A stretch of 64,000 nucleotides of DNA from Gemmataceae bacterium (GTDB lineage Bacteria; Planctomycetota; Planctomycetia; Gemmatales; Gemmataceae), in the NCBI GenBank assembly GCA_020847555.1, contig JADLBT010000067.1:1-64000 (forward strand). The letters run 5' to 3'. Shown one piece after another: positions 27,116 to 37,047 of this stretch (positions within the stretch are counted from its first letter, which is position 1; every line of letters begins with the position of its first letter). A program made the translations under genes and the position numbers. A model generated the notes under the pieces. The model worked only from the letters and a program-made list of their open reading frames with translations, was not told the origin of the DNA and did no database searches.

Positions 27116-28717
27116 ATGATTCGTCTGCGGACAGGAAGGAACGCTCGATGCGGGCGGTGGGCGGCCCTCGGCAGCGGCATCGCAACGATTCTGTTCGCCG
27201 GATTCGGCTGCACGGCGATCAACCCTCTCGCCCTTCAAGACCCCCGGCCGCCACACCCCGCCCACGCCCTGCTACACCCGCCGGTGGGCCATTCCCCACC
27301 AGATTCCCCAGCCGCTCCCGAAGTCGTCGCCGCCTCGGGGACATCTGCTGGAGAGCCGCTGACGCCGCCCGCACGGCTCTTGTCGCCGCAGGCCGATGCC
27401 ACACCTGCGTGCCTCGTGCCGCCCGCCTCGGAAGAGCCGATTGACCTGGAGGCCGCGCTGCGCCTTGCCGGGGTAGACAACCCCACGATCAACCTGGCCC
27501 GCGAACAGATTCAGGAAGCGCTGGCCGGTCAGCTCGCCGCGCGCGTTCTCTTGATCCCGAGCGTCAACGTCGGGGGCAGCTTTCGGCTGCACCGCGGGGT
27601 GCTGCAAGATGACCCGGGCTTCCTGCGCTCGCCGCGCAGCCAGAGCCTGTACCTGGGGGCCGGGGCAGGGGCCGTCGGCGCCGGCACGGTCGCGATCCCG
27701 GGGGTGTGGCTGTTCGCCCACCTCGGCGACGCTCTGTATGAGCCCCTCGTGGCCCGGCAGCGCGTCGCGGTCGTCCAGGCCGATGCCCAGGCCGTGCGAA
27801 ACGCCACCCTCCTGGAGGTCGCCGCCACTTACCTGGCGCTCGCCGGGGCTGAGGCGCGCTTGAATGTCCTGCGGCAGGCGGCGGCGGACGTGGCCGAAGT
27901 TGTTCGCGTGACGACGGCCTTCGCGAAGACCGGGCAGGGCAACCTGGCAGACGCCAGGCGGGCGACGGCGAACGGCGAGTTGATCCAACGTCAGGTCCGC
28001 GAGGCGGAAGGGATGGTCGCGGCCGCGTCAGCCCGGTTGGCCCGTCTGCTTACCCTCGATCCGTCCTCCCGACTCCGCACCCCGGGCGGGTTCATCCAGC
28101 CGTTCCGACTCGTCGCCGAGGATACCGATCTCGAATCGCTGGTATCGGCCGCCGTCCAGTCCCGCCCCGACCTGAGCGCGCGCGCCACGGCCATCGAGGG
28201 GGCGAGGCTGCAGGTTGGCCAGGAGTGGACCCGGCCGTGGATCCCGCTGCTGTCCGTCGGCTACAGCGCCAGCGGGTTCGGCGGGGGGAGCAATGAGGTG
28301 GCCGAGAACTTTGGTCCGCTGAAAGGCCGGTCCGACCTCGTGGTAATGGCGGTCTGGAACGTTCAGAACCTGGGGGTGGGCAACTGCGCGCGGGTTCGCC
28401 AGGCGCGGGCGGTCGTCGGTCAGGCCGTGGCGGGGTACGCGGCCGTGCTGAACCAGGTTCGGCGAGAAGTTGCCGAGGCCCAGGCCGCGGCGAAAACCGC
28501 CGTCAGGCAGATCGAGGTAGCGCAGGCCGCGCTGGCTCCTGCGGAGGAGGGCTTCCGGCTCGAAACCGAGCGGATTCGCCTCGGTCAGGGCCGGCCGATC
28601 GAGGCTCTCGACAGCCTGCAGCAGTTGCTCGGCGCACGGCAGGAATGGATCCGCGCCGTCATCGCGTTCGACACTGCTCAGTTCCAGCTGTGGGTTGCGC
28701 TCGGGAGCACGCCGTAG
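27116..28717 (+). CDS. TolC-like outer-membrane efflux lipoprotein 2
   Basis: A 533-residue paralogue of the preceding gene with a lipobox-type signal (ATILFAGFGC), so it is probably an acylated OprM-like factor. After a Pro-rich stretch of about 80 residues come EEPIDLEAALRLAGVDNPTINLAREQIQEALAGQ and SVGYSASGFGGGSNEVAENFG, closely matching IDLGTALRLAGVENPELLLARARI and the GGFGGGSN loop of protein 1. The tandem copies reflect a local duplication. It converges on RND pump 2 with only 23 nt between stops. Confidence 0.87.
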   Translation: MIRLRTGRNARCGRWAALGSGIATILFAGFGCTAINPLALQDPRPPHPAHALLHPPVGHSPPDSPAAPEVVAASGTSAGEPLTPPARLLSPQADATPACLVPPASEEPIDLEAALRLAGVDNPTINLAREQIQEALAGQLAARVLLIPSVNVGGSFRLHRGVLQDDPGFLRSPRSQSLYLGAGAGAVGAGTVAIPGVWLFAHLGDALYEPLVARQRVAVVQADAQAVRNATLLEVAATYLALAGAEARLNVLRQAAADVAEVVRVTTAFAKTGQGNLADARRATANGELIQRQVREAEGMVAAASARLARLLTLDPSSRLRTPGGFIQPFRLVAEDTDLESLVSAAVQSRPDLSARATAIEGARLQVGQEWTRPWIPLLSVGYSASGFGGGSNEVAENFGPLKGRSDLVVMAVWNVQNLGVGNCARVRQARAVVGQAVAGYAAVLNQVRREVAEAQAAAKTAVRQIEVAQAALAPAEEGFRLETERIRLGQGRPIEALDSLQQLLGARQEWIRAVIAFDTAQFQLWVALGSTP

Positions 28718-28740
28718 GGCGCAGCGGGTCGGACGGCTCC

Positions 28741-31700
28741 CTACGCCGGCTGGGTTCCCGGGGCTCCCTCCGCACCGCCCCGCGGCTGAGATCCCGACGG
28801 TTCCCACCCGGGCTCACCCGGAAGGGGCCGCAACTCCTTTTCAAACTTGTTCGGGACGAGCAGCGAGTAGATGCAGGGGACAACAAAAAGGGTCGTCAGG
28901 AGTCCGGCGATGAGCCCGCCGAGGACCGCCCGGCCGAGCGGAACGTTCGCCTCGCTGCCGCGGCTCAGCCCCAGCGACATGGGGAGCAGCGCAAAGAACG
29001 TCGCCAGCGCCGTCATCACCACCGGCCGCACCCGCACCGCCGCCGCCCGCAGGATCGCCGCCGTCGGAGAGAGACGGTCGGTCTTCCGCACGTTTTCCGC
29101 GAAATCGATCAGCAACACCGTGTTGGACACCACGATGCCGATCATGAAAATGACACCCAGGAGCGACTGCACGGTCAGCGCGGTGCCGGTGAAGTACAGC
29201 ACCAGCACGACGCCGACCACGCCAACCGGGACCGCCGACAGAACCACGAGCGGCGTCAGGTACGAGCGGAACAGAGCGACCATCAGGAAGTAGACCAGCA
29301 ATACCGCGCCGACCATCCCGAACGCCTGGAAACGGAACGTGTCCTGCATCTTCTGATATTCGCCGGCCAGGACGATGCGTGCCCCCTCCATCACGGTGCC
29401 GGGGGCTGTCTCGGGGTCGAACGCCGCCCAGCCGCCGTCCGGCCGTTCCTTGCCGTACTTCGCCACGACGCGGGTGACGTCGTCGGCGACGTGGCCGAGA
29501 TCCCGCCCATGCACGCCCATCGTCAGGTCCATCGTCGCCTGGAGGTTGGTGTGGTTGATCTCGGCCGGCACCTCGACGCGCGGCAGCGGCACCTTCACCA
29601 GATTCCGCAGTGGAATCGGTCGCTTCTGCCCCAGTCCGGTGATCGGGATGTCGAGCAGTGTCTCGATTGATGCGATGTCGGCCTCCGGATACTGCACGCC
29701 GACGTAGTACTGGTTGGAACTCTTCGGATCGATCCAGAAGTTCCTCTTGTTGAACTGGACGCTGGAGTTGAACGCGGCCACGACGTTCTGCATCACGTCT
29801 GCCTGGTTCAGACCCAGAGCGGCCGCCTTCGCCTGGTCGATTTCCAGGACGTATTGCGGATAGTTGAGGCGCTGGATGATGCGTGCATCCACCACGCCGT
29901 CAAGCCACTTGACATCGGCCATGATCTGCTCGGCTACCTTGCGAGCCTTCTTCATGTTCTTGGCCGTGATGCGGACGTTGAGCGGGCTCGACTTGCCCTC
30001 GTTCATCGCCGAGCGGATCATGCCGCCCGCGTCGAAGGCGAACTCCAGGTCGCCGAAGCGCGAGTCGGCGGCGAATCCCTGGCGCAGGGTGTGGACGCAC
30101 TCCTGCGCGGACTGCGCGCGCTCGGGCTTGAGCTGGACCTTGATGACCGCGTCCATCGGGCCAGCGTTGGGCGTGTACGCCGCCGACCAGTTGGCCGTGA
30201 GCCCCGTCTCGCTAATCACCAGCTCCAGATCCCCGCCGAGCCTGTCCTTGACAAACTGCTCCACCTCGGCGACCCGCGCTTCCGTCTCCTCGACGCGGGT
30301 GCCGGTCGGCGCCCGGACAAAAATCTCGAACGCGCCGGCGTCCACTTCCGGGAAGAACTCGCGGCGCAGGTCCGGGCCGAAGACGATCACGACCCCGGCG
30401 AGGGCCGCGAACGCTCCGCCGATCACCAGGCCGCGCGCGCCGACGGCCAGCGCGAGCAGCCGGGTGTAGCCGCCGATCGCATAGTCGATCGCGTTCTCCC
30501 ATTTCTCGAACAGGCGCCCGAGCGGCCCCTTCGGCGGCGCGTTCTCGTGGTCGTTTTTGTGCTCGTAGTCGAATGTGTGCGACTCGATCGGCTTGTGCCC
30601 ATGCCCACGCAGCCAGGCCGCGCACCGCGGCGGCACGAACATCTGTGACAGCACGAAGGCGATCCCCATGGCAAAGGCCACGGCGAGAAACAACGGGCGG
30701 AACAGAAAGGCTCCGAGCCCCGGCATCAGGGTGAGCGGCAGGAGCACCAGGAGCGTACACAGGCTGGCCGCCAGGGCCGGCATCCCCACCTCCTTCGCCC
30801 CGAGGAACGCGGCTTCCTCCGGGTGTGCGCCGAGTCCCAGGTGGCGGTGGGTGTTCTCCAGCACGACGATCGCGCTATCGACCAGGGGGCCGATGGCGAG
30901 GGCCAGTCCCGCCAGGGTCATCAAGTTGATCGATTGCCCGACCCCGTACAGGCCGCCAATCGTTCCGAAGACGGCGACCGGGATGGTCAGGCTGGCGATC
31001 AGCGTCATCCGCCACTCGCCGAGGAACACGAGGATCACCAGCGAGCACAAAACGGCCCCGAGGATGCCCTCCTCCACCAAGCTCTCGATCGCCTTGCGAA
31101 CGTACACCGACTGGTCCATGACCAGTTTGAGATCGACGTCCGGAGTCGTGAGCCGTTCCTTCATGTCCGGCAGGTTGTTCCGCAGGGTATCGACCACGGC
31201 CAGCGTGCTGTACCCCGACTGGCGGTAGACGGGGATGTACACCTGCCGGCGGCCGTCCACGCGGACGATGTTCGTCTGGATGGCGGCCGCGTCCTTGATG
31301 TCGGCGACTTCCTTGAGCAACACGGTCCGGCCGGCCGCGTCGGTCTTGATCGGCAGGTCGGCCATGCGCGCCACGGAGTCGTACATCGCGTTCGACTCCA
31401 GCGTGTACTCGAACTTGCCGAAGCGCGCGCCTCCCGCGGGGATGAAGACGTTGAAGCGGTCCAGAGCGTGCATCACGTCGGTCGGAGCCAGTCCATGCGC
31501 CTGGAGGCGGTCGCGGTCGAGGTATGCCAGGATGGTCCGAATCTTGCCGCCATACACCACCGGCGCGTTGGCGCCGCGGGACGCCATGATCATCATCCGG
31601 ACCTGATAGCGAGCGGTGTCGTACAGGACCGACTCGCCCTGCGTCTTGCTGTTCAGCGCGACCAGGCAGACCGGCGTGGACGACGTCGGGTCATACGGGA

Positions 31701-32088
31701 GGATGACCGGCGGCAGCGTCCCCGGCGGCAGCGTCGGGATCTCGGTCGTCGCCAGCGAGTTCACCTGTGTCAGCGCGCCGGACGGATCGATGTCGTCGGC
31801 GAAGAAATTGCGAATGATGCTGACGCCGAGGAGGGACCGCGACTCCTGCCGGATCATGCCGGCCGCCTGCCCGGTGCCGCGCTCCATGCGGGCGGTGATG
31901 CTGGACTCCACGTTCGTCGCCGCCATCCCGTTGTAGAACGTCAGCGCCTGGACGGCCGGGCTGCGGTACACGGGGAGAATGTCGGACGGAATCGCCGCGA
32001 GCGCCACGGCCCCGACGAGCAGGATGGTCATCGTCAGGACGGTCACAGCCCTGGGGTTGCGGAGCGAGAAGCGGATCAAGCCGTTCAT
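28741..32088 (-). CDS. RND efflux transporter permease (pump 2)
   Basis: A 1115-residue RND protein beginning MNGLIRFSLRNPRAVTVLTMTILLVGAVAL. It shows the twelve-TM duplication and porter loops (ILPVYRSPAVQALTFYNGMAA, ILAYLDRDRLQAHGLAPTDV). In TM4 the sequence is LALAIGPLVDSAIVVLENTHR: Asp-Ser replaces AcrB's Asp-Asp pair. TM10 is IGIVVSNTVLLIDFAENVRK, with Ser in place of Lys940. It is only moderately similar to pump 1. A short His/Lys/Asp-rich cytoplasmic stretch (HTFDYEHKNDHENAPPK) interrupts the middle. It follows the adaptor gene by 111 nt on the same strand, forming a two-gene export unit. Confidence 0.9.
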   Translation of the reverse strand: MNGLIRFSLRNPRAVTVLTMTILLVGAVALAAIPSDILPVYRSPAVQALTFYNGMAATNVESSITARMERGTGQAAGMIRQESRSLLGVSIIRNFFADDIDPSGALTQVNSLATTEIPTLPPGTLPPVILPYDPTSSTPVCLVALNSKTQGESVLYDTARYQVRMMIMASRGANAPVVYGGKIRTILAYLDRDRLQAHGLAPTDVMHALDRFNVFIPAGGARFGKFEYTLESNAMYDSVARMADLPIKTDAAGRTVLLKEVADIKDAAAIQTNIVRVDGRRQVYIPVYRQSGYSTLAVVDTLRNNLPDMKERLTTPDVDLKLVMDQSVYVRKAIESLVEEGILGAVLCSLVILVFLGEWRMTLIASLTIPVAVFGTIGGLYGVGQSINLMTLAGLALAIGPLVDSAIVVLENTHRHLGLGAHPEEAAFLGAKEVGMPALAASLCTLLVLLPLTLMPGLGAFLFRPLFLAVAFAMGIAFVLSQMFVPPRCAAWLRGHGHKPIESHTFDYEHKNDHENAPPKGPLGRLFEKWENAIDYAIGGYTRLLALAVGARGLVIGGAFAALAGVVIVFGPDLRREFFPEVDAGAFEIFVRAPTGTRVEETEARVAEVEQFVKDRLGGDLELVISETGLTANWSAAYTPNAGPMDAVIKVQLKPERAQSAQECVHTLRQGFAADSRFGDLEFAFDAGGMIRSAMNEGKSSPLNVRITAKNMKKARKVAEQIMADVKWLDGVVDARIIQRLNYPQYVLEIDQAKAAALGLNQADVMQNVVAAFNSSVQFNKRNFWIDPKSSNQYYVGVQYPEADIASIETLLDIPITGLGQKRPIPLRNLVKVPLPRVEVPAEINHTNLQATMDLTMGVHGRDLGHVADDVTRVVAKYGKERPDGGWAAFDPETAPGTVMEGARIVLAGEYQKMQDTFRFQAFGMVGAVLLVYFLMVALFRSYLTPLVVLSAVPVGVVGVVLVLYFTGTALTVQSLLGVIFMIGIVVSNTVLLIDFAENVRKTDRLSPTAAILRAAAVRVRPVVMTALATFFALLPMSLGLSRGSEANVPLGRAVLGGLIAGLLTTLFVVPCIYSLLVPNKFEKELRPLPGEPGWEPSGSQPRGGAEGAPGTQPA

Positions 32089-32199
32089 GAGGCAATGTCT
32101 CGCGGCAAACCCACGGTCCGGCGCGCCGGACCGCGGGTGGATGGTGGGAATTGAGGAACGTGTCAGAGGGTCGGGGGAAGGGGGTTCTCGCACCAACTC

Positions 32200-33618
32200 T
32201 CAGTGCCCCGTCCTGACCTCTTTCGCCTCGGTCATCGCGACGGCGGCGCCATCGGTTACCGGACCCGCGGCGCGGATGATCAGGCGGTCGGAAGGGGCCA
32301 GCCCGGAGAGCACCTCGACCTCGGACCCGTTGTCGGATCCGTACTGGACCGGCACGATGCGCGCCTTGCCGTCGTGGACCACCCGGACCGACGCCTTCCC
32401 GTCCGCCGCCTTTCCGACGAGCGCGCCGGACGGGATGCGCAGCGACTTCGGTGAACCGGGCTGCAGGGTGATGGTGACGCGGCCGAACATCCCGCGACGA
32501 AGCTTGCCGTCGGGGTTCTTGAGATGCACCTCGGTCCGCATCATGCGGGTGTGCGGATCCTCGGCCGCGGCCAACCGGGACACGGCGACTTTCTCGTCGC
32601 CGCGTGTCTTGAACACGATGCCCGGCAAGGCGTCCACCTCGACGATGGCCGGATCGCCGCATTCGACGTAAGGGACGTCCCGTTCCGGCACCTGAATCAC
32701 CACCCGCATCTTGTCCGTCCGCTCCACGGCGAGCACCGGGATACGTTCCCCGCCAGAGTCGGCCGACCGGATGAAGTCGCCGGGGTGGAAGTTTCGTTTG
32801 GTCACGACGCCCGTGTACGGCGAGCGGATGACGGCGTAATCGAGAAAGACCTGCGACTTCTCGAGCCTGGCCCGGGCGCTTTCCACCTCCGCCTCGGCGT
32901 ACCGGAGGTCAGCCTGGGCCTGTTTGATGCGGGCTCGCGCGGCCGCCTCCTTCTGCCGGGCCGCGCCGACCGATTCGCCAGCGGCGGACTCGGCGGCGAG
33001 GGACGCCTGGTAGTGATCCTCCTGCTCGTCCGCGAGCTTGGCGTCGATCGCCATGCGCGCGACCAACTCATTGATTCGATTCCGCTGTTTCTCGCGGTAC
33101 GCCCGGTACGAGGCCTTGCTTTTCTGCTCGGCCTGGGCCAGCGCGACGACCGCCGTGGCCGCGCCAAGGTCCGCCTCGGCGGTGACGATCGCGGCCTTCA
33201 TCTGGTCCACCCGCGCCGTTGCCCGCGCGAGGTCGGCGGTATCCGCTTTCACCTGCTTTTCGTACTCCGGGACCGCGATCCGGGCGAGCACTTGCTTCTC
33301 CTGCACCAGATCCCCGATATCGACGTTTTGTTCGATCAGGAACCCGGACACCTTGGTGTAGAGGTCGGCGTCCTGGAACGGCTCCACTGTGCCCGGCTGC
33401 TGGCAGAGCCGCGCGATCCCGCCCGCGGAAGGAGCCATGACCTCGACCGCGACGGCCGCCGGTTTCGCCCCCCCCGCCTGCTGGCCCAAAGGGGAGTCGC
33501 CGGGGGCAGTCCCTCCGCGAAAGACCGCATACCAGCCGGTGCTGACCACCGCCGCCAGTACCAGAAGAGCCATCCCCCACCGACCCCATTTCCCGCCCGG
33601 ACGCGTCTTCAGCTGCAT
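32200..33618 (-). CDS. RND periplasmic adaptor (membrane fusion protein)
   Basis: A 472-residue HlyD/AcrA-type adaptor. It has an N-terminal anchor helix (MALLVLAAVVSTGWYAVF), the first lipoyl half (GTVEPFQDADLYTKVSGFLIEQNVDIGDLV), a long alpha-hairpin of about 150 residues rich in Ala, Glu and Lys, the second lipoyl half (AVIRSPYTGVVTKRNFHPGDFI), and beta-barrel and membrane-proximal domains. It would bridge pump 2 to a TolC-like channel and is the only adaptor in this cluster. ATG 33618 is preferred (GAGGG upstream); GTG 33669 is an in-frame alternative. A sigma-54-like promoter and a palindrome lie upstream. Confidence 0.9.
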   Translation of the reverse strand: MQLKTRPGGKWGRWGMALLVLAAVVSTGWYAVFRGGTAPGDSPLGQQAGGAKPAAVAVEVMAPSAGGIARLCQQPGTVEPFQDADLYTKVSGFLIEQNVDIGDLVQEKQVLARIAVPEYEKQVKADTADLARATARVDQMKAAIVTAEADLGAATAVVALAQAEQKSKASYRAYREKQRNRINELVARMAIDAKLADEQEDHYQASLAAESAAGESVGAARQKEAAARARIKQAQADLRYAEAEVESARARLEKSQVFLDYAVIRSPYTGVVTKRNFHPGDFIRSADSGGERIPVLAVERTDKMRVVIQVPERDVPYVECGDPAIVEVDALPGIVFKTRGDEKVAVSRLAAAEDPHTRMMRTEVHLKNPDGKLRRGMFGRVTITLQPGSPKSLRIPSGALVGKAADGKASVRVVHDGKARIVPVQYGSDNGSEVEVLSGLAPSDRLIIRAAGPVTDGAAVAMTEAKEVRTGH

Positions 33619-33693
33619 CTCGGATGCCCTCGAGCCATTCTCCGCGGTGGAGTGGTTCAGACGGAACACGGTAAGAAGCGACAGCCCTGCCTA

Positions 33694-33710
33694 AGCAAAT
33701 CGAGGGCCGG
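33694..33710 (-). promoter_or_regulatory. Candidate sigma-54 (-24/-12) promoter of the adaptor/RND operon
   Basis: Reading the minus strand, CCGGCCCTCGATTTGCT matches 10 of the 14 specified positions of YTGGCACGRNNNTTGCW, with the required GG-N10-GC spacing and a perfect TTGCT -12 half. It lies 76 nt before ATG 33618. The gene just upstream encodes an NtrC-type activator, which fits sigma-54 use. It remains a prediction. Confidence 0.45.
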
Positions 33711-33829
33711 ACCGGCCAGCCGGCTCCGATTGCCCCACATGTCATTACGGATGAACATGTTGCGCGAGACAACTCAATTGCTGGCGGGCGCCCGGACCTT
33801 TCTCCCGACTGGGCGGTCCTGGGGAGCGA

Positions 33830-33846
33830 CTCCCAGAATTTGGGAG
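33830..33846. promoter_or_regulatory. CTCCCA-N5-TGGGAG palindrome, candidate activator site
   Basis: CTCCCA (33830-33835) and TGGGAG (33841-33846) flank GAATT; another CTCCCA follows at 33850. It is about 120 nt upstream of the sigma-54-like element, a normal distance for an NtrC-family enhancer site. The same half-sites, seven bases apart, occur inside the 25208-25240 palindrome. Confidence 0.4.
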
Positions 33847-33901
33847 GCACTCCCAGGCGCCGATGTGGGATAAGATCCTGAGCGGGTTGCGGGCCTGGCC
33901 G

Positions 33902-35353
33902 TCAGTCATCCACAGTTTCGGCGTTGTCGAGCGCGCCTTTATCCGGATGGATTTTCAGGTCGCGGAGCTTGTTCCGGAGCGTTTTCCGATCGATCCCAAG
34001 TCGGTCGCAGGTGTTGCCGAGGTGTCCTCGGTTGTGCCGCAGAACCCGGGTAATCAGCACGCGCTCGACGGCCCCGACGACCCGATCATACATCTCCTTC
34101 TCGCCTGCCGCCAGCATTCTGTCAATAATGTCGAGGATATCAAATTCGGGCGCACGCGCCGCGGCCGACTGAGGCGGCGGCGGTGGTGCTGCGCTGGCGT
34201 CGAGGAACCCCGGCGGCAGAAACTCCGCCAGGATGGTCCCCCCAGCGGTCCGGAGGGCCGCCTCCTTGACCGCACCGCGCAGTTCCCGAACGTTGCCGGG
34301 CCAGGAATGCCGGCGAAAGATGTCCAGAACCTCCGGCGCGAAACTGTACACGTCCCGCCCGGCCTCCCGCGCGAACTGGATCAGGAAGTGATGGGCGAGT
34401 TCGGCGATGTCCTCGGCGCGGTCGCGAAGGGGCGGCACGCGGATTGTAATCTCCTTCAAGCGGTAATACAGGTCGCTCCGGAAGCGCCCCGTGGCGATGA
34501 GGTTTTCCAGGTTGTGGTTCGTCGCGGCCAGGACGCGGACGCGCGTCCGGATCGGCTTGCGGCCGCCAACGCGCTCGAACGTCTGGTCCTGGAGGAAGCG
34601 GAGAACCTTCGCCTGAACAGCTGCCGGCATATCGCCGATCTCGTCGAGAAAGAGGGTTCCGCCGTCCGCCTGCTCGAAGCGGCCGATCCGCCGCCGTCCC
34701 GCGCCGGTGAACGCGCCGGGCTCGTACCCGAACAGTTCGCTCTCGACCAGCCCTTCCGGAATGGCGGCGCAGTTGATCGCCAGGAACGGGAAGTCGGCCC
34801 GCTTGCTGTGCTGATAGATGGCCCGCGCGACCAGTTCCTTGCCGGTCCCGCTCTCGCCGAGAATCAGCACCGTCACGTCGAGTGGGGCGACCCGGCCGAT
34901 CTGCTTGCAAATCTCCCGGACGAGCGGCGAGCGGCCGACGATCCGGTCCGTCGGCGGGTCGTCCGGAAGGGCGGCCGTCTCGTGCATCAGGCGGGCGGCC
35001 TCGAACGCCCGCTCCAGCAGGGCGCTCATCTGTTCGAGGTCGAACGGCTTGCCGAGGTAATCGAACGCCCCCCGCTTCATCGCCTCGATTGCCGTCTCGG
35101 TCGTCCCGCGGGCGGTCAAGAAGATGACCGGCCGCCGGGGGTCGGTCGTCCGGATCTGGTCAAACAGGTCGAGCCCCGAACCGTCCGGCAACTGGAGGTC
35201 CAGCACGATCACGTCCGGGCGGTCGTTCTCGACCCGCCGCAACGCCTCGGCGACCGTTCCCGCCGTCGTCACCTCGACCGCGCCGGTCCCGAACACCCAG
35301 TGGAACGACTGGCAGATGAGCGGTTCGTCGTCAACGACCAGGAGCTTCGGCAT
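33902..35353 (-). CDS. NtrC-family sigma-54-dependent response regulator (RR1)
   Basis: A 483-residue activator. The receiver domain has the acidic pair Asp8/Asp9 and phospho-acceptor Asp52 ([11 protein letters not shown]). The AAA+ domain has Walker A GESGTGKE, the sigma-54 contact loop GAFTGA, Walker [12 protein letters not shown] and an Arg-rich second region ([18 protein letters not shown]). A Fis-type HTH ends the protein ([23 protein letters not shown]). All elements needed to open sigma-54 promoters are intact. Its start lies 23 nt inside the 3' end of the kinase gene, so the pair is translationally coupled. The adaptor/RND genes follow downstream. Confidence 0.93.
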   Translation of the reverse strand: MPKLLVVDDEPLICQSFHWVFGTGAVEVTTAGTVAEALRRVENDRPDVIVLDLQLPDGSGLDLFDQIRTTDPRRPVIFLTARGTTETAIEAMKRGAFDYLGKPFDLEQMSALLERAFEAARLMHETAALPDDPPTDRIVGRSPLVREICKQIGRVAPLDVTVLILGESGTGKELVARAIYQHSKRADFPFLAINCAAIPEGLVESELFGYEPGAFTGAGRRRIGRFEQADGGTLFLDEIGDMPAAVQAKVLRFLQDQTFERVGGRKPIRTRVRVLAATNHNLENLIATGRFRSDLYYRLKEITIRVPPLRDRAEDIAELAHHFLIQFAREAGRDVYSFAPEVLDIFRRHSWPGNVRELRGAVKEAALRTAGGTILAEFLPPGFLDASAAPPPPPQSAAARAPEFDILDIIDRMLAAGEKEMYDRVVGAVERVLITRVLRHNRGHLGNTCDRLGIDRKTLRNKLRDLKIHPDKGALDNAETVDD

Positions 35354-36824
35354 ACGAGTCCTCCGCGGCCGGCAGAGTGAGGGTGAAGCAGGCCCCGCCG
35401 CCCGCCCGGTCGGCCGCGGTCAGGGATCCCCCGTGCTCGCGCGCGACCTGCTGCGCGACCGTCAGCCCGAGCCCGGTCCCGCCGGGCTTGGTGGTCGTGA
35501 AAGGAGTGAAGAGCCGGTCCGCCACCGCCTGGTCGATCCCCGCTCCGGTGTCGCTGACCACAACCCGGATCGTTCCGCCCGGTCCGGCCGCGGCGGACAC
35601 ACTGACCTCACCGCCGCACGGCGTCGCGTCAATCGCGTTGAACACGAGGTTGGTCAGCAGCGAAAGGAACTGGTCCCGGTCGATCGTGGCGCGGAGCGGT
35701 GCCGGCGGCGACCCGAGCCGGACGGTGACGGCTTTCGTCTCGGCGCGGCTTTGCGCGACGGCCACGGCGACGGCGACCACTTCGCGGACGTCCTGCGGGT
35801 GGCGGTCCGGCGGCGTCGCCACGGCGAAGTCCATCAGCCCTTGCACGGTCCGCTCGATCCGGGCCACCTCCTGGAGGAGCAGGTGCAATCGATCCTCGGT
35901 CAGCGGCGTCCGGTTGTGGGTCCGGCCGGCGGCCTGGAGCAGGAGTTTGACGCCCGTGAGCGGGTTGCGGATCTCGTGGGCGACGCCGGCCGCCAGCTGC
36001 CCGACAGCCGCGAGTTGTTCGGCCCGGAGCAGATCCCGCTCCTGCTCCTGCAACCGGCGACACACCGCACTCACCCGCCCCACGACCCGATCGAGTTGCT
36101 CGTCCAGATTCCCGAAGTGAGGGGGGCCTTGAACGGTCATGGCGCCGACCTCCTGGTCCAGATGGGCCTGGACGGCCTGGACCCGGACGGACAGTTGCGC
36201 CACCCGGCGGTTGAGCGCCCGGGCGGTCGCGTACCCGCTCAGCAGGCCGGCCAGGATGCCGGCGAACCCGAGGCAGAGCAGCACCCCTCCGGCCCAGGCG
36301 GTCTGGGCCTCGCTGCGCTCCAGGCTGTCCATCATCCGCTCGCGCTGGCGGTCCGCCAACTCGCGGCACGGGATCAACAGATCTTCCATGTGGTGAGCGT
36401 CCGACCAGCGAGCCAGGTCGCCGATCGGTCCGGTAGAAGGGTGGAGCCGGTCGAGTCTGAGGCTGTCCCTGTATACCGCATAATCGCGTGCAATTTTGCC
36501 AGCCAGCTCTTTGCCCGCGGGGGTGACGGCCGTTCGCTGGACCGCGTCCAGCGCGGCGTCTACCTGGGCGAGGTCGGCGCGCACCACGTTCCAGCGACGG
36601 GGCGTTGTGTCGGCAACCAGGACCAGGGAGTGAACCCGCAGGTGGCGGAGTTGAACCTGCAGGTCGAGGGCGGCTTCCATCCCGGCCACGTTTTGCCGGA
36701 CCGCCAGGGCGAGGTTCGCCTGGAGGTGGTTGATGTACCAGGAACCGGCCAGACACGCGACGGCGACCAGCACGCCGAACGCTACCAGGGGGCCGGAGTA
36801 GCAGCTGAGAAGAAAGCGCCTCAT
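35331..36824 (-). CDS. Membrane histidine kinase (HK1), partner of RR1
   Basis: A 497-residue sensor kinase. TM1 (about 10-30) and TM2 (about 176-198, WAGGVLLCLGFAGILAGLLSGY) enclose a periplasmic domain of about 145 residues predicted to be mostly helical, probably a four-helix bundle. Then come a linker, the phospho-acceptor helix with His283 in GVAHEIRNPL, and the ATPase domain (NLVFNAIDAT, VSDTGAGI, TTKPGGTGLGLTVAQQV). The sensor contains Cys153 in IPCRELADRQRERM, which recurs in the paralogue HK2. It overlaps RR1 by 23 nt. The signal sensed is unknown. Confidence 0.92.
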   Translation of the reverse strand: MRRFLLSCYSGPLVAFGVLVAVACLAGSWYINHLQANLALAVRQNVAGMEAALDLQVQLRHLRVHSLVLVADTTPRRWNVVRADLAQVDAALDAVQRTAVTPAGKELAGKIARDYAVYRDSLRLDRLHPSTGPIGDLARWSDAHHMEDLLIPCRELADRQRERMMDSLERSEAQTAWAGGVLLCLGFAGILAGLLSGYATARALNRRVAQLSVRVQAVQAHLDQEVGAMTVQGPPHFGNLDEQLDRVVGRVSAVCRRLQEQERDLLRAEQLAAVGQLAAGVAHEIRNPLTGVKLLLQAAGRTHNRTPLTEDRLHLLLQEVARIERTVQGLMDFAVATPPDRHPQDVREVVAVAVAVAQSRAETKAVTVRLGSPPAPLRATIDRDQFLSLLTNLVFNAIDATPCGGEVSVSAAAGPGGTIRVVVSDTGAGIDQAVADRLFTPFTTTKPGGTGLGLTVAQQVAREHGGSLTAADRAGGGACFTLTLPAAEDSYAEAPGR

Positions 36825-37047
36825 TGGTCCACTTCACCTCCGCGCGAACGGCGTGCCCTGCCTTCCTCTGGCATAACATCAAGGTATCAGATCGGCCGAG
36901 GTTTTACGCCAATCTCGGTGGGGTGTCGCTGGCGAATGGCGGGACGTGCTGCCGCGGTCCCCGGAGCGGGGCACCGGAGGGGCCAGGAAGGGAAGAGGCG
37001 ACTCGTTGCGGCTGCAGGGGGACAGGTGGGGCACCTGCGGGCGGTGT

